From positions 1 through 64,000 of the forward strand of contig JAIOPV010000057.1 in assembly GCA_021413735.1 (NCBI GenBank): a stretch of 64,000 nt of DNA, given 5' to 3'. The notes under the pieces are model-generated. The model did no database searches and was not told the DNA's origin. It saw only the letters and a program-made list of their open reading frames with translations. Position 1 is the stretch's first letter. The number at the start of each line of letters is the position of its first letter. The position numbers were made by a program, and so were the translations under genes. This document shows positions 26,530 to 36,165 of this stretch, piece after piece. This DNA is from Planctomycetota bacterium. Its GTDB lineage: Bacteria; Planctomycetota; Planctomycetia; Gemmatales; Gemmataceae.

Positions 26530-28959
26530 ATGCCGATCACACGTTTTCTGCTCCTCACAGTCAGCTGCCTTGCCGCGATTCTCTCACCCTCCGTTACCGC
26601 ACCGCCAGTTTCCCCGCCTGCACCCGTTCAAGACGACTTCGACAAGACCGTGCAGCCGTATTTCGCCGAACACTGCAATCGCTGCCACGACGCGAAGAAG
26701 CAGAAAGGCGATTTCCGCCTCGACACGCTTTCACGCGACTTCACCGCTGGCACCTCCACCATGAAGTGGATGGAAATAATCGAGCGAATCAACACGGGCG
26801 AGATGCCGCCGAAGGGCGAACGCCAGCCGAAGCCCGACGACACCGCACGGATTGTCGAAGCGATCACCGCGAAGCTCCGTGAGGGCGAAGCAACACGCCT
26901 CGCCAAGCGTGAGAAGGTCGCGTTCCATCGACTGACTCGCGAAGAGTACGCGAACACCGTGCGCGATTTGCTCGGCGTCACCTTCGATGCGACCGACCCG
27001 AATGGCCTTCCCGACGACCCCGAATGGCACGGCTTCGAGCGAATCGGCAGCGTGCTGTCGCTGTCGCCGTCGCACATCGAGAAGTACCTTAACGCAGCCG
27101 AAACTGTGCTGGCGGAAGCATTCCCCGACAAGGCACCCGAGAAGTTCACCCGCAAGAAGGACGCGATCGACCTTCGCACTGGCGACCGTGCTTCATTGAC
27201 AGCCGCAGGCCTGGCCGACAAAGTTCGCGTCGATCTCTGGCCGGGTGCCGACATCCAGGGGCGTGTCGGTCCGGGGATCGCGCTGCCAGCGGCGGGATAC
27301 TACAAGATTCGCGTGAAACTCAGCGGCCTGAAGCCGCCCGGCGGGCACGCACCACACCTCGCGTTCTACGCCGTGAACCTCGACCGGATGCTTCACGAGC
27401 AAGACGTGATCGCAGCGGAAGACAAGCCCATCACGATCGAGTTCACGACACACTTGCCAGCCGGGAACCACAACTATCGGATGTCGAACGACGTGCCTGG
27501 GCCGTCGAACTTGCCGCGTTCAGGGAGAGCTGATCCGCGACGCCCGTTCTTCAGCATCAAGGACGGTCGGCGACCGTGGCAGATCAAGCTCACCGACGAA
27601 GCCGGCGAACCTCTGATGCCGTTCTTGATCGTCGATTCGGTGGAGTGGGAAGGGCCGATCATCGAGCCAGGACCGACGTTCGCCCAGAAGAATTACATGC
27701 CGAAGGAGAAGGGCAACGCGGCGCAACTTCGCGAGATGCTGACGCGGTTCGCGACGCTGGCATTCCGCCGCCCTGCAACGGCCGCGGAGGTTGAGAAGTT
27801 CGCGAAGTTGGTGGAAAGCGAGGTCGCGAGTGGCGAGAAGTTCGAAGCCGCAGTGAAGACGGGACTCGTCGCGATTCTTTGCTCGAAGGATCACCTTTAC
27901 CTCGTGGAAGGGGCTGCCGACCGCACGAAACTCAACACCTGGGAACTCGCATCGCGGTTGTCGTACTTCCTCTGGAGTACGATGCCGGACGAAGAACTAC
28001 TTCGGGTTGCCAAGGACGGAACTTTGCTCCGCCCCGAGATGTTGAAGACGCAAGTAGCGCGAATGCTTCGCGATCCGAAGTCGGCCCGATTCGCGGAGGC
28101 GTTTCCACGTCAGTGGCTGCAACTGCGAATGGTCGGAATGTTCCCGCCCGACAAGAAGCTGTACCCCGATTACGACGAGTATCTGCAGAAGAGCATGATC
28201 GGCGAAACGACTGCGTTCTTCCGCGAAGTCCTCGACAAGAACCTCAGTTTGCGTGAGTTTCTTGATTCGGACTGGACGATGCTCAACGCACGACTCGCGG
28301 ATCATTACGGTATCGCAGGCGTGACCGACGACCGATTCCAGAGAGTGTCGCTGAAACAAGGCGATCACCGTGGCGGATTGCTCACCCAGGCCGCGATTCT
28401 GTCGCTGACTTCCGATGGCACCCGACACCGCCCGGTTCATCGTGGGAAGTGGGTGATGGAGTCGATTCTCGGGAAGTCGCCACCGCCGCCGCCAGCGAAC
28501 GTGAAGCCGATTGAGCCGACGCCCCCGACGCAGCCGAAGGCGACGATTCGCATGAAGCTCGACGCGCACCGTAACGATCCGAACTGTGCCGCGTGCCACA
28601 AGAAGATCGACCCGCTTGGCCTCGCGTTCGACAACTACGACGCGATTGGTCGCTGGCGCACGGAAGAAATCTCCAACGACGGCAGTGGTGATAATCCAAA
28701 GGTGGATGCAAGCGGTGAACTCACTGACGGCCGGAAGTTCACCGACCCGCCCGCGTTCAAGAAGTTGCTCGTTGCGGACATGGACAAGTTCAATGCGGCG
28801 TTCGTGGAGAAGCTGGCGATGTTCGCGATTCGCCGAACGACGACGCTCGCCGATCACGCTGAGTTGGCGAAGATTGCCGCGAAGGGCAAGGCCGCCGATT
28901 ACAAGCTAGCCGCGACAGTGGAAGCACTCGTGCTTTCCGATTTGTTCCAACACCGATAG
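26530..28959 (+). CDS. DUF1587/DUF1592/DUF1588/DUF1585 planctomycete cytochrome-like secreted protein
   Basis: An 809-residue protein with a signal peptide ([20 protein letters not shown]). A PSCyt1-like haem motif CNRCHD (Cys49, Cys52, His53) is followed by PSD3/DUF1587 ([18 protein letters not shown]), PSD5/DUF1595 ([16 protein letters not shown]), PSD4/DUF1592 ([18 protein letters not shown]), PSCyt3/DUF1588 with [17 protein letters not shown] and a second haem motif [12 protein letters not shown] (Cys686, Cys689, His690), then PSD2/DUF1585 at the C-terminus. All domains expected for the family are present and in order. The family occurs with DUF1552 proteins, and that gene follows here, 95 bases downstream across an inverted repeat. 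Function is unproven; oxidative chemistry on polymers has been suggested for the group. Confidence 0.93.
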   Translation: MPITRFLLLTVSCLAAILSPSVTAPPVSPPAPVQDDFDKTVQPYFAEHCNRCHDAKKQKGDFRLDTLSRDFTAGTSTMKWMEIIERINTGEMPPKGERQPKPDDTARIVEAITAKLREGEATRLAKREKVAFHRLTREEYANTVRDLLGVTFDATDPNGLPDDPEWHGFERIGSVLSLSPSHIEKYLNAAETVLAEAFPDKAPEKFTRKKDAIDLRTGDRASLTAAGLADKVRVDLWPGADIQGRVGPGIALPAAGYYKIRVKLSGLKPPGGHAPHLAFYAVNLDRMLHEQDVIAAEDKPITIEFTTHLPAGNHNYRMSNDVPGPSNLPRSGRADPRRPFFSIKDGRRPWQIKLTDEAGEPLMPFLIVDSVEWEGPIIEPGPTFAQKNYMPKEKGNAAQLREMLTRFATLAFRRPATAAEVEKFAKLVESEVASGEKFEAAVKTGLVAILCSKDHLYLVEGAADRTKLNTWELASRLSYFLWSTMPDEELLRVAKDGTLLRPEMLKTQVARMLRDPKSARFAEAFPRQWLQLRMVGMFPPDKKLYPDYDEYLQKSMIGETTAFFREVLDKNLSLREFLDSDWTMLNARLADHYGIAGVTDDRFQRVSLKQGDHRGGLLTQAAILSLTSDGTRHRPVHRGKWVMESILGKSPPPPPANVKPIEPTPPTQPKATIRMKLDAHRNDPNCAACHKKIDPLGLAFDNYDAIGRWRTEEISNDGSGDNPKVDASGELTDGRKFTDPPAFKKLLVADMDKFNAAFVEKLAMFAIRRTTTLADHAELAKIAAKGKAADYKLAATVEALVLSDLFQHR

Positions 28960-28970
28960 AAGCCATCCCA

Positions 28971-29023
28971 CTCCCTTGCGGTCGCAGCTCGCACAAACAT
29001 GGCGAGCCGCGACCGCAAGGGAG
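28971..29023. repeat. 22-bp inverted repeat (CTCCCTTGCGGTCGC type), family F
   Basis: Arms at 28971-28992 and 29002-29023 are reverse complements with one mismatch around 9 bases. The inner ends are GCTCGC/GCGAGC, the same hexamer that closes family A. It sits between the DUF1592 and DUF1552 genes, inside a probable operon. Confidence 0.85.
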
Positions 29024-29054
29024 CGGGCCATCAAACCCGCAGGAATCCCGTCCG

Positions 29055-30431
29055 ATGAGCAATATTCTGGGACAGAAGTGGCTGCTGAACCGCCGGCACT
29101 TCCTGCGTGGGGCAGGGGCCGCTGTCGCGCTTCCGCTGCTGAACTGCATGACGCCGCTGCGAGCCGCAGACACGATCACAAAGCCACGTCGCAGTGTTTT
29201 CATCTACATCCCTAACGGCGTGAATGTGCTGACCTGGCAGATCACCAAGCCGGGGGCGGATTACGAGTTCAGCGAACCGCTCAAGGCTCTCGAAAAGCAT
29301 CGGGCGGTCGTCACGCCGATCAGCGGATTGCACCACCCGCACGGCATCGGTCAGGCTCACGAGTGCGCCAAAATTTGGCTCACCGGCGCGAAGATTAGTC
29401 AGGAAGGCGGCGCGTTCAGGAACACCGTCTCGTGCGATCAACTCATGGCTGACGTGACCGCGCCGCACACGCGGTTCAGTTCGTTGGAACTGTCGATTTC
29501 CCGCGGCGACACCACGCTCGGCTGGTCCCGCGACGGTGTTCCGCTGCCTGCCGAAGACAATCCACGAACCGTCTTCAACCGCCTGTTCGGAGCTGAACCC
29601 GGCGGCATCGACGTGCAACGCCGCAAGCTCAACCGCCGGCACAGTGTGCTCGATGCGGTGCTAACCGACGCGAAGACGTTCCGCACGAATCTCGGTGGCG
29701 ACGACCGCACGAAACTTGACGAATACCTGCACGCGGTTCGTGATGTCGAGATTCGCACGGAACGCCTCGATGCCTGGCTGAACGTGCCAAAACCCACGGT
29801 TGATAAGGCGACTGGCGAGAAGCTGACGCGGAACGTGTCGAAGGCGGAAGCCGGCGAGTATTACCGCACGATGTACGACCTGATCGTGCTGACGCTCCGC
29901 ACCGACATGACCCGCGTCGTGACCTACATGAGCGGCAGCGAGAGCAACGGGCTGGCGATTCCCGAGATCGGCATTCCGCAGACAAGGCACGAGCTGTCGC
30001 ACCACAATGGCGACCCCGAGCAGATGGCACGGTTGTCTCGCAGCGATGCGTTCATTGCCGAGCAGTACGCATACTTCCTCGACCAACTCCAGACCGTGAA
30101 AGACGGCGACGCGGCGTTGCTCGATCAGACGATGGTGCTGTTCGGCAGCGGCATGAGCTACGGGCACAGTCACGGCAACGCGAACCTTCCGCTCGTGCTG
30201 GCTGGCGGCAAGGCGCTCGGACTGAAGCACGGCAAGCACCTCGACTTCAACTTGCCGAAGCTCAAGAAGTACGACCTGGCCACGCCGGGCGCACACTACG
30301 GCGTCTGTTCGCGACCGATTGACGAGAAGGCCCGACTCTCGAATCTGCTGCTGACGATGGCGAACAAGATGGGCGTCGAAACCGAGAAGTTCGCGGACAG
30401 CACCGCACCGCTGACCGAAATCCTCGCGTGA
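29055..30431 (+). CDS. DUF1552 secreted protein
   Basis: A 458-residue protein. The leader [20 protein letters not shown] is of the twin-arginine type. Family features include [70 protein letters not shown] and [23 protein letters not shown], with conserved His and Asp residues suggesting a metal site related to the DUF1501/sulfatase-like fold. It is the standard companion of the DUF1592-type cytochrome protein just upstream. Export by the TAT route suggests it folds or acquires a cofactor in the cytoplasm. Confidence 0.92.
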   Translation: MSNILGQKWLLNRRHFLRGAGAAVALPLLNCMTPLRAADTITKPRRSVFIYIPNGVNVLTWQITKPGADYEFSEPLKALEKHRAVVTPISGLHHPHGIGQAHECAKIWLTGAKISQEGGAFRNTVSCDQLMADVTAPHTRFSSLELSISRGDTTLGWSRDGVPLPAEDNPRTVFNRLFGAEPGGIDVQRRKLNRRHSVLDAVLTDAKTFRTNLGGDDRTKLDEYLHAVRDVEIRTERLDAWLNVPKPTVDKATGEKLTRNVSKAEAGEYYRTMYDLIVLTLRTDMTRVVTYMSGSESNGLAIPEIGIPQTRHELSHHNGDPEQMARLSRSDAFIAEQYAYFLDQLQTVKDGDAALLDQTMVLFGSGMSYGHSHGNANLPLVLAGGKALGLKHGKHLDFNLPKLKKYDLATPGAHYGVCSRPIDEKARLSNLLLTMANKMGVETEKFADSTAPLTEILA

Positions 30432-30442
30432 TTTGAAAGACC

Positions 30443-30532
30443 AGCCACGGATGAACACAGATGAAACACGGATAAAACAGGACAAAGAGGTTCTTGTCTT
30501 TATCCGTGTTTCATCTGTGTTCATCCGTGGCT
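30443..30532. repeat. Perfect 34-bp inverted repeat (CCACGGATGAACACAGATG type), family G
   Basis: Arms at 30443-30476 and 30499-30532 are perfect reverse complements; the 22-base centre adds GACAA/TTGTC pairing. The arm contains short internal direct repeats (GATGAACACAGATGAAACAC), a pattern common in interspersed elements of many bacteria. It lies between the DUF1552 stop and the next gene and ends CCGTGGCTCGC, matching the right end of family A. Confidence 0.9.
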
Positions 30533-30567
30533 CGCTTTGTTTTTCTGCCTCCCTCCGGAATCGCGTC

Positions 30568-31683
30568 ATGTCCAGGCTTCTCGCTCCCGTTTTCCTGTTT
30601 GCGATGCTCGGAACCACCAAAGCGGCAGAGCCGCCGTTCCGCATCGACGGCGGAGACGAAAAGTTGCCCTGGTTTCAGTTGAAGGCCGGGAAGTTTCCGC
30701 CCGAAGGATCGGCACACGCCGTGTCGGGCGAGTTGATCGCGCTGGATCATGTCAACCGCACGGGTCTGCTTCGCCCCGATCGCGACGACACGCAACGCCG
30801 CGGTGACTGGGACATCGCACGCCCCTTCGTAATGTTGCCATTCGGCTCGTTCAGCTATCACGGTGCGCCCGCCGAACTGCGTGACATTCCCATCGGCACG
30901 CACCTTCACGGCCAGTTCTACGCCGACCCACAACAGCCCCCCGCGAAGAAGGGCCAACCGCTGCCGCCAGCGACGTTCACCCGTGCCATCAAGTTCGAGG
31001 ATGACTTCAGCTTTAACGCTCGGCAGGGGCGAAGTTGGCGGGTCGATGGGGTCGCGGCAGACCTCGGAACGCTTACGCTCACGGGCATCGACAAGGACGG
31101 CAAAGCCGATCCGAAGCCGATCACCTTCAAGATCGGAGCGACGACGCGAGTTTGGAAAGGGAAGGGTTTCGGCACTCTCGCTGATATTGCCGCTGGGCAG
31201 ACCGTGCAGGTGAATCTCACGGTCTGCACGCTGAAGGGTCCGGGCCGCGTCAGCGATATCTGGCTCGATGCCGAGAGCCGTTCTGTGGCAACCGCTCATC
31301 AGTTAGAGGTTCATCGACTCTTCCAGCGCGAACATGGACTCGCGGGCTGGGTCGTCGCCGTGGACAACAAAAAGGGCATCGTCGAAGTGCTGTTGTTCGG
31401 CGGGTTCGACCCGAAGCTGGTTGATGCGTTCACCCCGCAGGGCACTGCAGCCGCAGCCGTCGCGGAAGACTCGCTTCGCACCTGGGACCAGATCAACGAC
31501 GTGAAGCGTGGGCCGGTTGTCGCTGTCGATCGCGGCACCCCAGCGTTCGGAAGCAGCGGCGTTCGCGTGCAGTTCAAGCCCTCGGCGTTGCTCGAAGGCT
31601 ATCGCCCTGGCCGCGTTGTTCGGCTGTTCTCGGGCGAATGGAAGGTCGATGACCTGCCCCGCGAAGAACGCCTCTATCCGTGA
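30568..31683 (+). CDS. Secreted protein of unknown function, paralogue of the next gene
   Basis: A 371-residue protein from the ATG at 30568 (MSRLLAPVFLFAMLGTTKAA signal peptide). The in-frame ORF extends back into the inverted repeat at 30443-30532, which is not accepted as coding. The body is beta-rich with short strands and KVGD/AAGQTV-like turns (TTRVWKGKGFGTLADIAAGQ), suggesting repeated small beta-barrel domains. It aligns by eye with the product of 31708-32667 over most of its length (GELIALDHVNRTG with GELVSIDLKTRTG; IWLDAESRSV with IFLDDESRDV). I do not recognise a named family. The position after DUF1552 suggests an envelope or extracellular role. Confidence 0.75.
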   Translation: MSRLLAPVFLFAMLGTTKAAEPPFRIDGGDEKLPWFQLKAGKFPPEGSAHAVSGELIALDHVNRTGLLRPDRDDTQRRGDWDIARPFVMLPFGSFSYHGAPAELRDIPIGTHLHGQFYADPQQPPAKKGQPLPPATFTRAIKFEDDFSFNARQGRSWRVDGVAADLGTLTLTGIDKDGKADPKPITFKIGATTRVWKGKGFGTLADIAAGQTVQVNLTVCTLKGPGRVSDIWLDAESRSVATAHQLEVHRLFQREHGLAGWVVAVDNKKGIVEVLLFGGFDPKLVDAFTPQGTAAAAVAEDSLRTWDQINDVKRGPVVAVDRGTPAFGSSGVRVQFKPSALLEGYRPGRVVRLFSGEWKVDDLPREERLYP

Positions 31684-31707
31684 TTCACTCCCACCAAGGA
31701 TTCCCCG

Positions 31708-32667
31708 ATGCGTTGGCTTCTCCCGCTCGTACTGTTCTCCACTTTCGTCATTGCCGACGATAAGCCGCCGGTGCCGCTGTTAAAGATCACGCCCGGCAAA
31801 GTTATCATTCCCACTGACAAGATGCGACGCCCCTGGGGTGAACTCGTCAGCATCGACCTCAAGACGCGCACCGGCACTTTCCGCAATGAAGGCGATGACG
31901 TCGTGATGCCGTTCACCGTGATGCCGTATGCCGAGCTACTTCATCACGCCACACGCGGCGACCTGCAAGACTTCAAGGTCGGCGAACGGGCCATCTTCCG
32001 CCTGCACGAAGATGCTGAGGGCAAATGGGTGAACCTCACGTACATTCAGGACGAGATGAATTTCCAGGCGGGGCACAAAGAATATTACTGGGTCGATACC
32101 ATCGACGAGAAGGCCGGCAAGATCACGTTCACGCAGGCGAACGCCGACAAATCGTTCACGCGACAAACGGGTCTCGTTCTCGAAACGGACGCGAACACGC
32201 GATACTGGAAGAAGGGCAAAGCAGCGGCGTTTGCGGACATCAAGGTTGGCGACAAGTTGCTCGCCAAGACGCACGGCCTCGGCAAAGGTAAGACCCGCAT
32301 GTGCTGGGAAATCTTCCTCGACGACGAGAGCCGCGACGTGTTCAAGACCGAGCAGCAGGCTGTTCACCTGAAGCGGATGGAAACTGAAGGGCTGCCCGGC
32401 TACATCGACGCGGCCGAGGAGAATACACTGAAACTGACGCTGTTCTCCGAGGGTACGGACGTGGCGAAGAAACTGAAGGCTGGGCAAAAGGTGGAGGTTG
32501 CGCCTGCGGGGGCGGATCGCAAGCCGACGGTCGAAGGCATGGCCGGCACGTTAAAGACGATCACCGCCAAGGGCAACTTGTACGAGGCAGTTATCACGAT
32601 GAAGGCGGGCACCGCAGGCTTCAAGCCGACCGCGTTGGCTCGGCTGTGGGCCGCAAAGCCCGAGTGA
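31708..32667 (+). CDS. Secreted protein of unknown function, paralogue of the preceding gene
   Basis: A 319-residue protein with a short signal peptide (MRWLLPLVLFSTFVIA). Repeated segments of the type DIKVGDKLLAK and DFKVGERAIF recur about every 70-90 residues, suggesting tandem OB-like or barrel domains. It shares collinear motifs with the 30568-31683 product, so the two arose by duplication. It starts 24 bases after that gene and ends 26 bases before the sialate O-acetylesterase gene, which fits one transcript. There are no catalytic signatures or Cys pairs; a structural or binding role is the simplest reading. Confidence 0.75.
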   Translation: MRWLLPLVLFSTFVIADDKPPVPLLKITPGKVIIPTDKMRRPWGELVSIDLKTRTGTFRNEGDDVVMPFTVMPYAELLHHATRGDLQDFKVGERAIFRLHEDAEGKWVNLTYIQDEMNFQAGHKEYYWVDTIDEKAGKITFTQANADKSFTRQTGLVLETDANTRYWKKGKAAAFADIKVGDKLLAKTHGLGKGKTRMCWEIFLDDESRDVFKTEQQAVHLKRMETEGLPGYIDAAEENTLKLTLFSEGTDVAKKLKAGQKVEVAPAGADRKPTVEGMAGTLKTITAKGNLYEAVITMKAGTAGFKPTALARLWAAKPE

Positions 32668-32693
32668 TCGGCACCATGTACGAGGACTGACCC

Positions 32694-34703
32694 ATGACTC
32701 CGCGCCGCACCGAGTTGTTTGCTCTGCTCGTGGTGTGTGTCGGGCCGGTCGTCGCGTTCGCACAGCCAACGGGACCGCAACCGTGGTGGCCGACGCAACC
32801 GCGAGCACTGCCGTTCGTGCATCCGCTGTTCTCCGATGGCTGCATCATTCAACGGGACATCGCCGCCCCCGTCTGGGGGTGGAGCAAACCCGGCGACCGC
32901 GTCAGCGTGAGCGTTGATGGCAAGGCGTCGGGTGAAGTCGCGGTTGCGGCAGCCGATGGCCGCTGGTCAACGAAGATCGGGCCGTTCCAAGCTGGTGGGC
33001 CGCACACCATTGCGATCGACTGCGGCACTCGGAAAGAGACGTTGAAGGATGTGCTTTTCGGCGACGTCTGGCTGTGTTCGGGTCAGTCGAACATGAACTG
33101 GCCCGTGCGGCTCGCGAACAACGCTGAGGAAGAACTCAAGACCGCGAAGCACCCACACATCCGCTCGTTCACGGTGGGATTTTATCCTTCGCTCGTGCCG
33201 ATGCAGCTTCCACCCGCGGCGAAATGGGAAGCCTGCACGCCCGAGAATGCTCGCAACTTCACGGCGGTCGGCTACTTCTTCGCTCGCGAAATCCACGCCA
33301 CGCAGAAGGTTCCCATCGGCATCATTCACGCATCGGTTGGGGCGACTGCTGCCGAGGCGTGGGTCAGCGGCGGCGCACTTCAGCGACACATGCCGTTCGA
33401 CTTCAAAGATCGCCTGGCGGAACTGGAAAAGGCCGCTGGTCCCAACACGGATTATTTCGCCGAGTTGGAGAAGTGGACCGCCACGGCCGACCCAGGCAAC
33501 GCGAAGAAGTACACCTCCGACGCCGACCTCAACACGAGCGAATGGATTGATGTGGCGGTTCCGAAGCCGTGGGGCGACGCGGGGCTGAAGGATGTGCACG
33601 GCCTCGTGTGGTTTCGACACACGGTGAACGTGCCTGAGAAATGGGAAGGCAAGGACATTTCGTTGTCGCTGTCGATCATCAACGACTCGGACGTTGTTTG
33701 GTTCAACGGCACGCTCATCGGCGCGACGCAGACCCCTGGCACGGGTCGAACCTACTCGGTAGATGGCAAGCTGGTTCGTGCTGGCAACAACTTCCTGACC
33801 GTGGCCGTCGTGAACAAAGCTGACCCGGCTGGCTTCTGCTCGAACGCAGCGAACATGGTGATGCGATGCCCGTCACTTGCCGCAGAACCAGCCGTCAAAC
33901 TTGCAGGAACGTGGAAGGCGAAACCGGCCGTGAAACTGGCCGATCTTGCACCGATGCCCACACCGCGAGTCGGGCACTACAAGACGATCACGAGCTTTTA
34001 CAACGGCATGATCGCGCCGCTGGCCCCGTTCGCGATCAAGGGCGCACTGTGGTATCAGGGCGAAGCGAACTGGCCGTTCTGGTTGCAGTATCGCCGACTG
34101 CTGCCAACGCTCATCGAGGACTGGCGGGAACGGTTCGGCGTCGGTGACTTCCCATTTCTGGTCGTGTCGCTGGCTGGTTACAACGCAGTGCAGACGAAGC
34201 CGACCGAACCCGGATGGGCGGAGATTCGCGAGTCGCAGTGGCGAACCGTGCGGCGTGTGCCGAACACCGGGCTCGCCATGACCATCGACATCGGCGACGC
34301 CAAAGACATTCACCCACGCAACAAGCAAGAGGCGGGTCGGCGGCTCTCGCTTGTCGCTCGCAATCTCGTGTACGGTGAGAAGGAGCTGGTTTGCTCGGGG
34401 CCGGAGTTCACCGAGATGATGATTGAACCGAAGCAGACTGACCGCATCAGGCTGTATTTCAAGCATCTCGGCGGCGGCTTGATGATACGCGCGGGCGACA
34501 AGACACTGACAGGGTTCGCTGTTGCGGGAGCCGACAAGAACTTTGTCTGGGCCGAGGCTGTGATTGACGGCGATACTGTTGTTGTGTCGTCGCCGGATGT
34601 GCCTGCTCCGAAGTACGTGCGTTACGGTTGGGCGTCGAATCCGCTGGTGAACCTGTATAACAAGGCAGGATTGCCAGCGATTCCTTTCCGCACGGACGAG
34701 TGA
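32694..34703 (+). CDS. Secreted sialate O-acetylesterase family (SGNH) esterase
   Basis: A 669-residue protein with a signal peptide (MTPRRTELFALLVVCVGPVVAFA). An N-terminal beta domain (about 40-120) precedes the SGNH nucleophile block DVWLCSGQSNMNWPV (about residues 125-139). GALWYQGEANW (about residues 449-459) marks block III, and the catalytic Asp/His pair is expected near DIGDAKDIHPRNK. A galactose-binding-like jelly roll (about 285-380; GLVWFRHTVNVPEKWEGK) is inserted between the two halves of the esterase domain, as in many family members. The enzyme deacetylates sialic acids or other acetylated glycans. Its stop overlaps the start of the acyltransferase gene by 4 bases, placing acetyl removal and acyl transfer functions side by side. 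Confidence 0.9.
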   Translation: MTPRRTELFALLVVCVGPVVAFAQPTGPQPWWPTQPRALPFVHPLFSDGCIIQRDIAAPVWGWSKPGDRVSVSVDGKASGEVAVAAADGRWSTKIGPFQAGGPHTIAIDCGTRKETLKDVLFGDVWLCSGQSNMNWPVRLANNAEEELKTAKHPHIRSFTVGFYPSLVPMQLPPAAKWEACTPENARNFTAVGYFFAREIHATQKVPIGIIHASVGATAAEAWVSGGALQRHMPFDFKDRLAELEKAAGPNTDYFAELEKWTATADPGNAKKYTSDADLNTSEWIDVAVPKPWGDAGLKDVHGLVWFRHTVNVPEKWEGKDISLSLSIINDSDVVWFNGTLIGATQTPGTGRTYSVDGKLVRAGNNFLTVAVVNKADPAGFCSNAANMVMRCPSLAAEPAVKLAGTWKAKPAVKLADLAPMPTPRVGHYKTITSFYNGMIAPLAPFAIKGALWYQGEANWPFWLQYRRLLPTLIEDWRERFGVGDFPFLVVSLAGYNAVQTKPTEPGWAEIRESQWRTVRRVPNTGLAMTIDIGDAKDIHPRNKQEAGRRLSLVARNLVYGEKELVCSGPEFTEMMIEPKQTDRIRLYFKHLGGGLMIRAGDKTLTGFAVAGADKNFVWAEAVIDGDTVVVSSPDVPAPKYVRYGWASNPLVNLYNKAGLPAIPFRTDE

Positions 34704-36013
34704 GCCACGCAATGGGAGCCCGTCCACTCTCCGACGACCGCTACCACGCACTCGATAGTCTGCGTGGCTTCGCGATGTTCCTGGGAATTCTGCTGCACGC
34801 AGGCATCTCGTTCATGGCGAATCCGCCCGCGTTCTGGCCCGTCCGCGATAACGACCCCACGCCGCTCGCCGATGTGTTTCTGCTCGCGACGCACGACTTC
34901 CGAATGCAGCTCTTCTTTCTCCTCGCTGGGTTCTTCGGCTGCCTGCTTTATCAACGCTACGCCCTCCGCGGCTTGATCCTCCATCGGATCAAGCGAGTGC
35001 TGATTCCGTTCGTTCTGGCGTTGCTGTTCATCGTGCCGACCGTACAAGCGGTGCTGCTGTTCACTGAGATCGAGAACGTGCGGGTTGGCTCGGTGCGAGG
35101 CGATGCGTCTGCGCTTCGCGAATACGCGGCGAGGTTGGTTGAAGCGAACCCGAACGCAACGACGGGGCAGATCATCGCCGATTTCTTCCTGTCCGGCGAG
35201 TGGCTGACGCGGTTGATCTTTGCTCACCTGTGGTTCCTGTACTACCTGCTCATCTTCTACGCGGCGGTGACCGTCCTCGCTCCGGTTCTGGGGCGACTCA
35301 CAGGCACGCGGTTCCTGGTGAATATCGATGCGGCGTTTAGGAGGATGGTCGCGGGCCGCGGTCGGGTTATCGTCCCAGCGATGCTCACATTTCCGCTGAT
35401 GCTGAGCATGCACTGGATCGTCGATACGCCCTCGCGATGGTCGCCGCAGTGGCACATCCTCGGGTATTACTTCTGGTTCTTTGCGTTCGGCTGGATGCTG
35501 TTTCGACATCGCGATCTCGTCACCATCTTTGGTCGCGGATGGCGGTTCAATCTGGTCATGGCCAACATGCTGCTGTTCCCCGCGATGATTGTGCTGGTGA
35601 TTGCGGGTGCGAAGGCTGAAAAGGCCGGCGAGGATGTGATGGCCATGAAGCTCGGCGGCTTCGCGGTGTCGGTGGTGTACACTTGGTTGATGATCGTCGG
35701 GCTGTGGGGTGCGTTCCTGCACTACTTCAGTCGCGAACGTGCCTGGGTGCGATACTTGGCAGATGCGTCGTACTGGTGTTACCTCGTGAGCATCACCCCG
35801 ATTGTGCTTCTTCAGTTTTGGGTGAAGGACTGGCCGATGGCTGGCGTTCTTAAATTTGGCATCGTTGCGCTCCTGACGATGCTCGTCTTGCTGGCAAGCT
35901 ATGAGTGGTGCGTGCGCTACACGTTCATCGGGGCGATTCTGAACGGCCGGAAGTATCGGATTCGTGTAGATGCAGTTGAAAAGCCGACTGTGTTGGCGGA
36001 AGTGCGAAACTAG
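34700..36013 (+). CDS. Acyltransferase 3 family integral membrane protein
   Basis: A 437-residue protein with about ten membrane helices. The N-terminal RYHALDSLRGFAMFLGILLHAG is the acyltransferase 3/OpgC signature, in which the conserved Arg and His lie in or near helix 1. The FRMQLFFLLAGFFGCLL segment follows, and the last helices end in a basic cytoplasmic tail. Family members acylate or succinylate periplasmic glucans, exopolysaccharide or lipids. The GTG at 34700 overlaps the previous stop (GTGA); an ATG at 34712 is the alternative start. Coupling to the sialate O-acetylesterase gene suggests both act on the same surface glycan, which is inference. Confidence 0.85.
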   Translation: MSHAMGARPLSDDRYHALDSLRGFAMFLGILLHAGISFMANPPAFWPVRDNDPTPLADVFLLATHDFRMQLFFLLAGFFGCLLYQRYALRGLILHRIKRVLIPFVLALLFIVPTVQAVLLFTEIENVRVGSVRGDASALREYAARLVEANPNATTGQIIADFFLSGEWLTRLIFAHLWFLYYLLIFYAAVTVLAPVLGRLTGTRFLVNIDAAFRRMVAGRGRVIVPAMLTFPLMLSMHWIVDTPSRWSPQWHILGYYFWFFAFGWMLFRHRDLVTIFGRGWRFNLVMANMLLFPAMIVLVIAGAKAEKAGEDVMAMKLGGFAVSVVYTWLMIVGLWGAFLHYFSRERAWVRYLADASYWCYLVSITPIVLLQFWVKDWPMAGVLKFGIVALLTMLVLLASYEWCVRYTFIGAILNGRKYRIRVDAVEKPTVLAEVRN

Positions 36014-36046
36014 CGTGACGTGATTGTCACAATCCCCGACGTGGTG

Positions 36047-36075
36047 TTGCCGTCGCATTCCGGGTCGGCGATACT
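36047..36075 (+). promoter_or_regulatory. Candidate sigma70 promoter for the vWA operon
   Basis: TTGCCG (36047-36052) and GATACT (36070-36075) with a 17-base spacer lie about 90 bases before the GTG start at 36166. A small palindrome GTGAC-6-GTCAC at 36015-36030 is just upstream and could be an operator. Confidence 0.35.
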
Positions 36076-36165
36076 GGTAAAGGACTCGGACCTCTCCCGA
36101 TTCACGCAGTTCTTGCGACCCATGGCGAAAACGTCCGCCAAGTAACTACCCTGGCATCTACACCC

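Noticed and set aside
30433-30567. Coding extension of the 30568 gene through the inverted repeat
   Set aside because: The repeat-encoded residues precede a proper signal peptide start at 30568.
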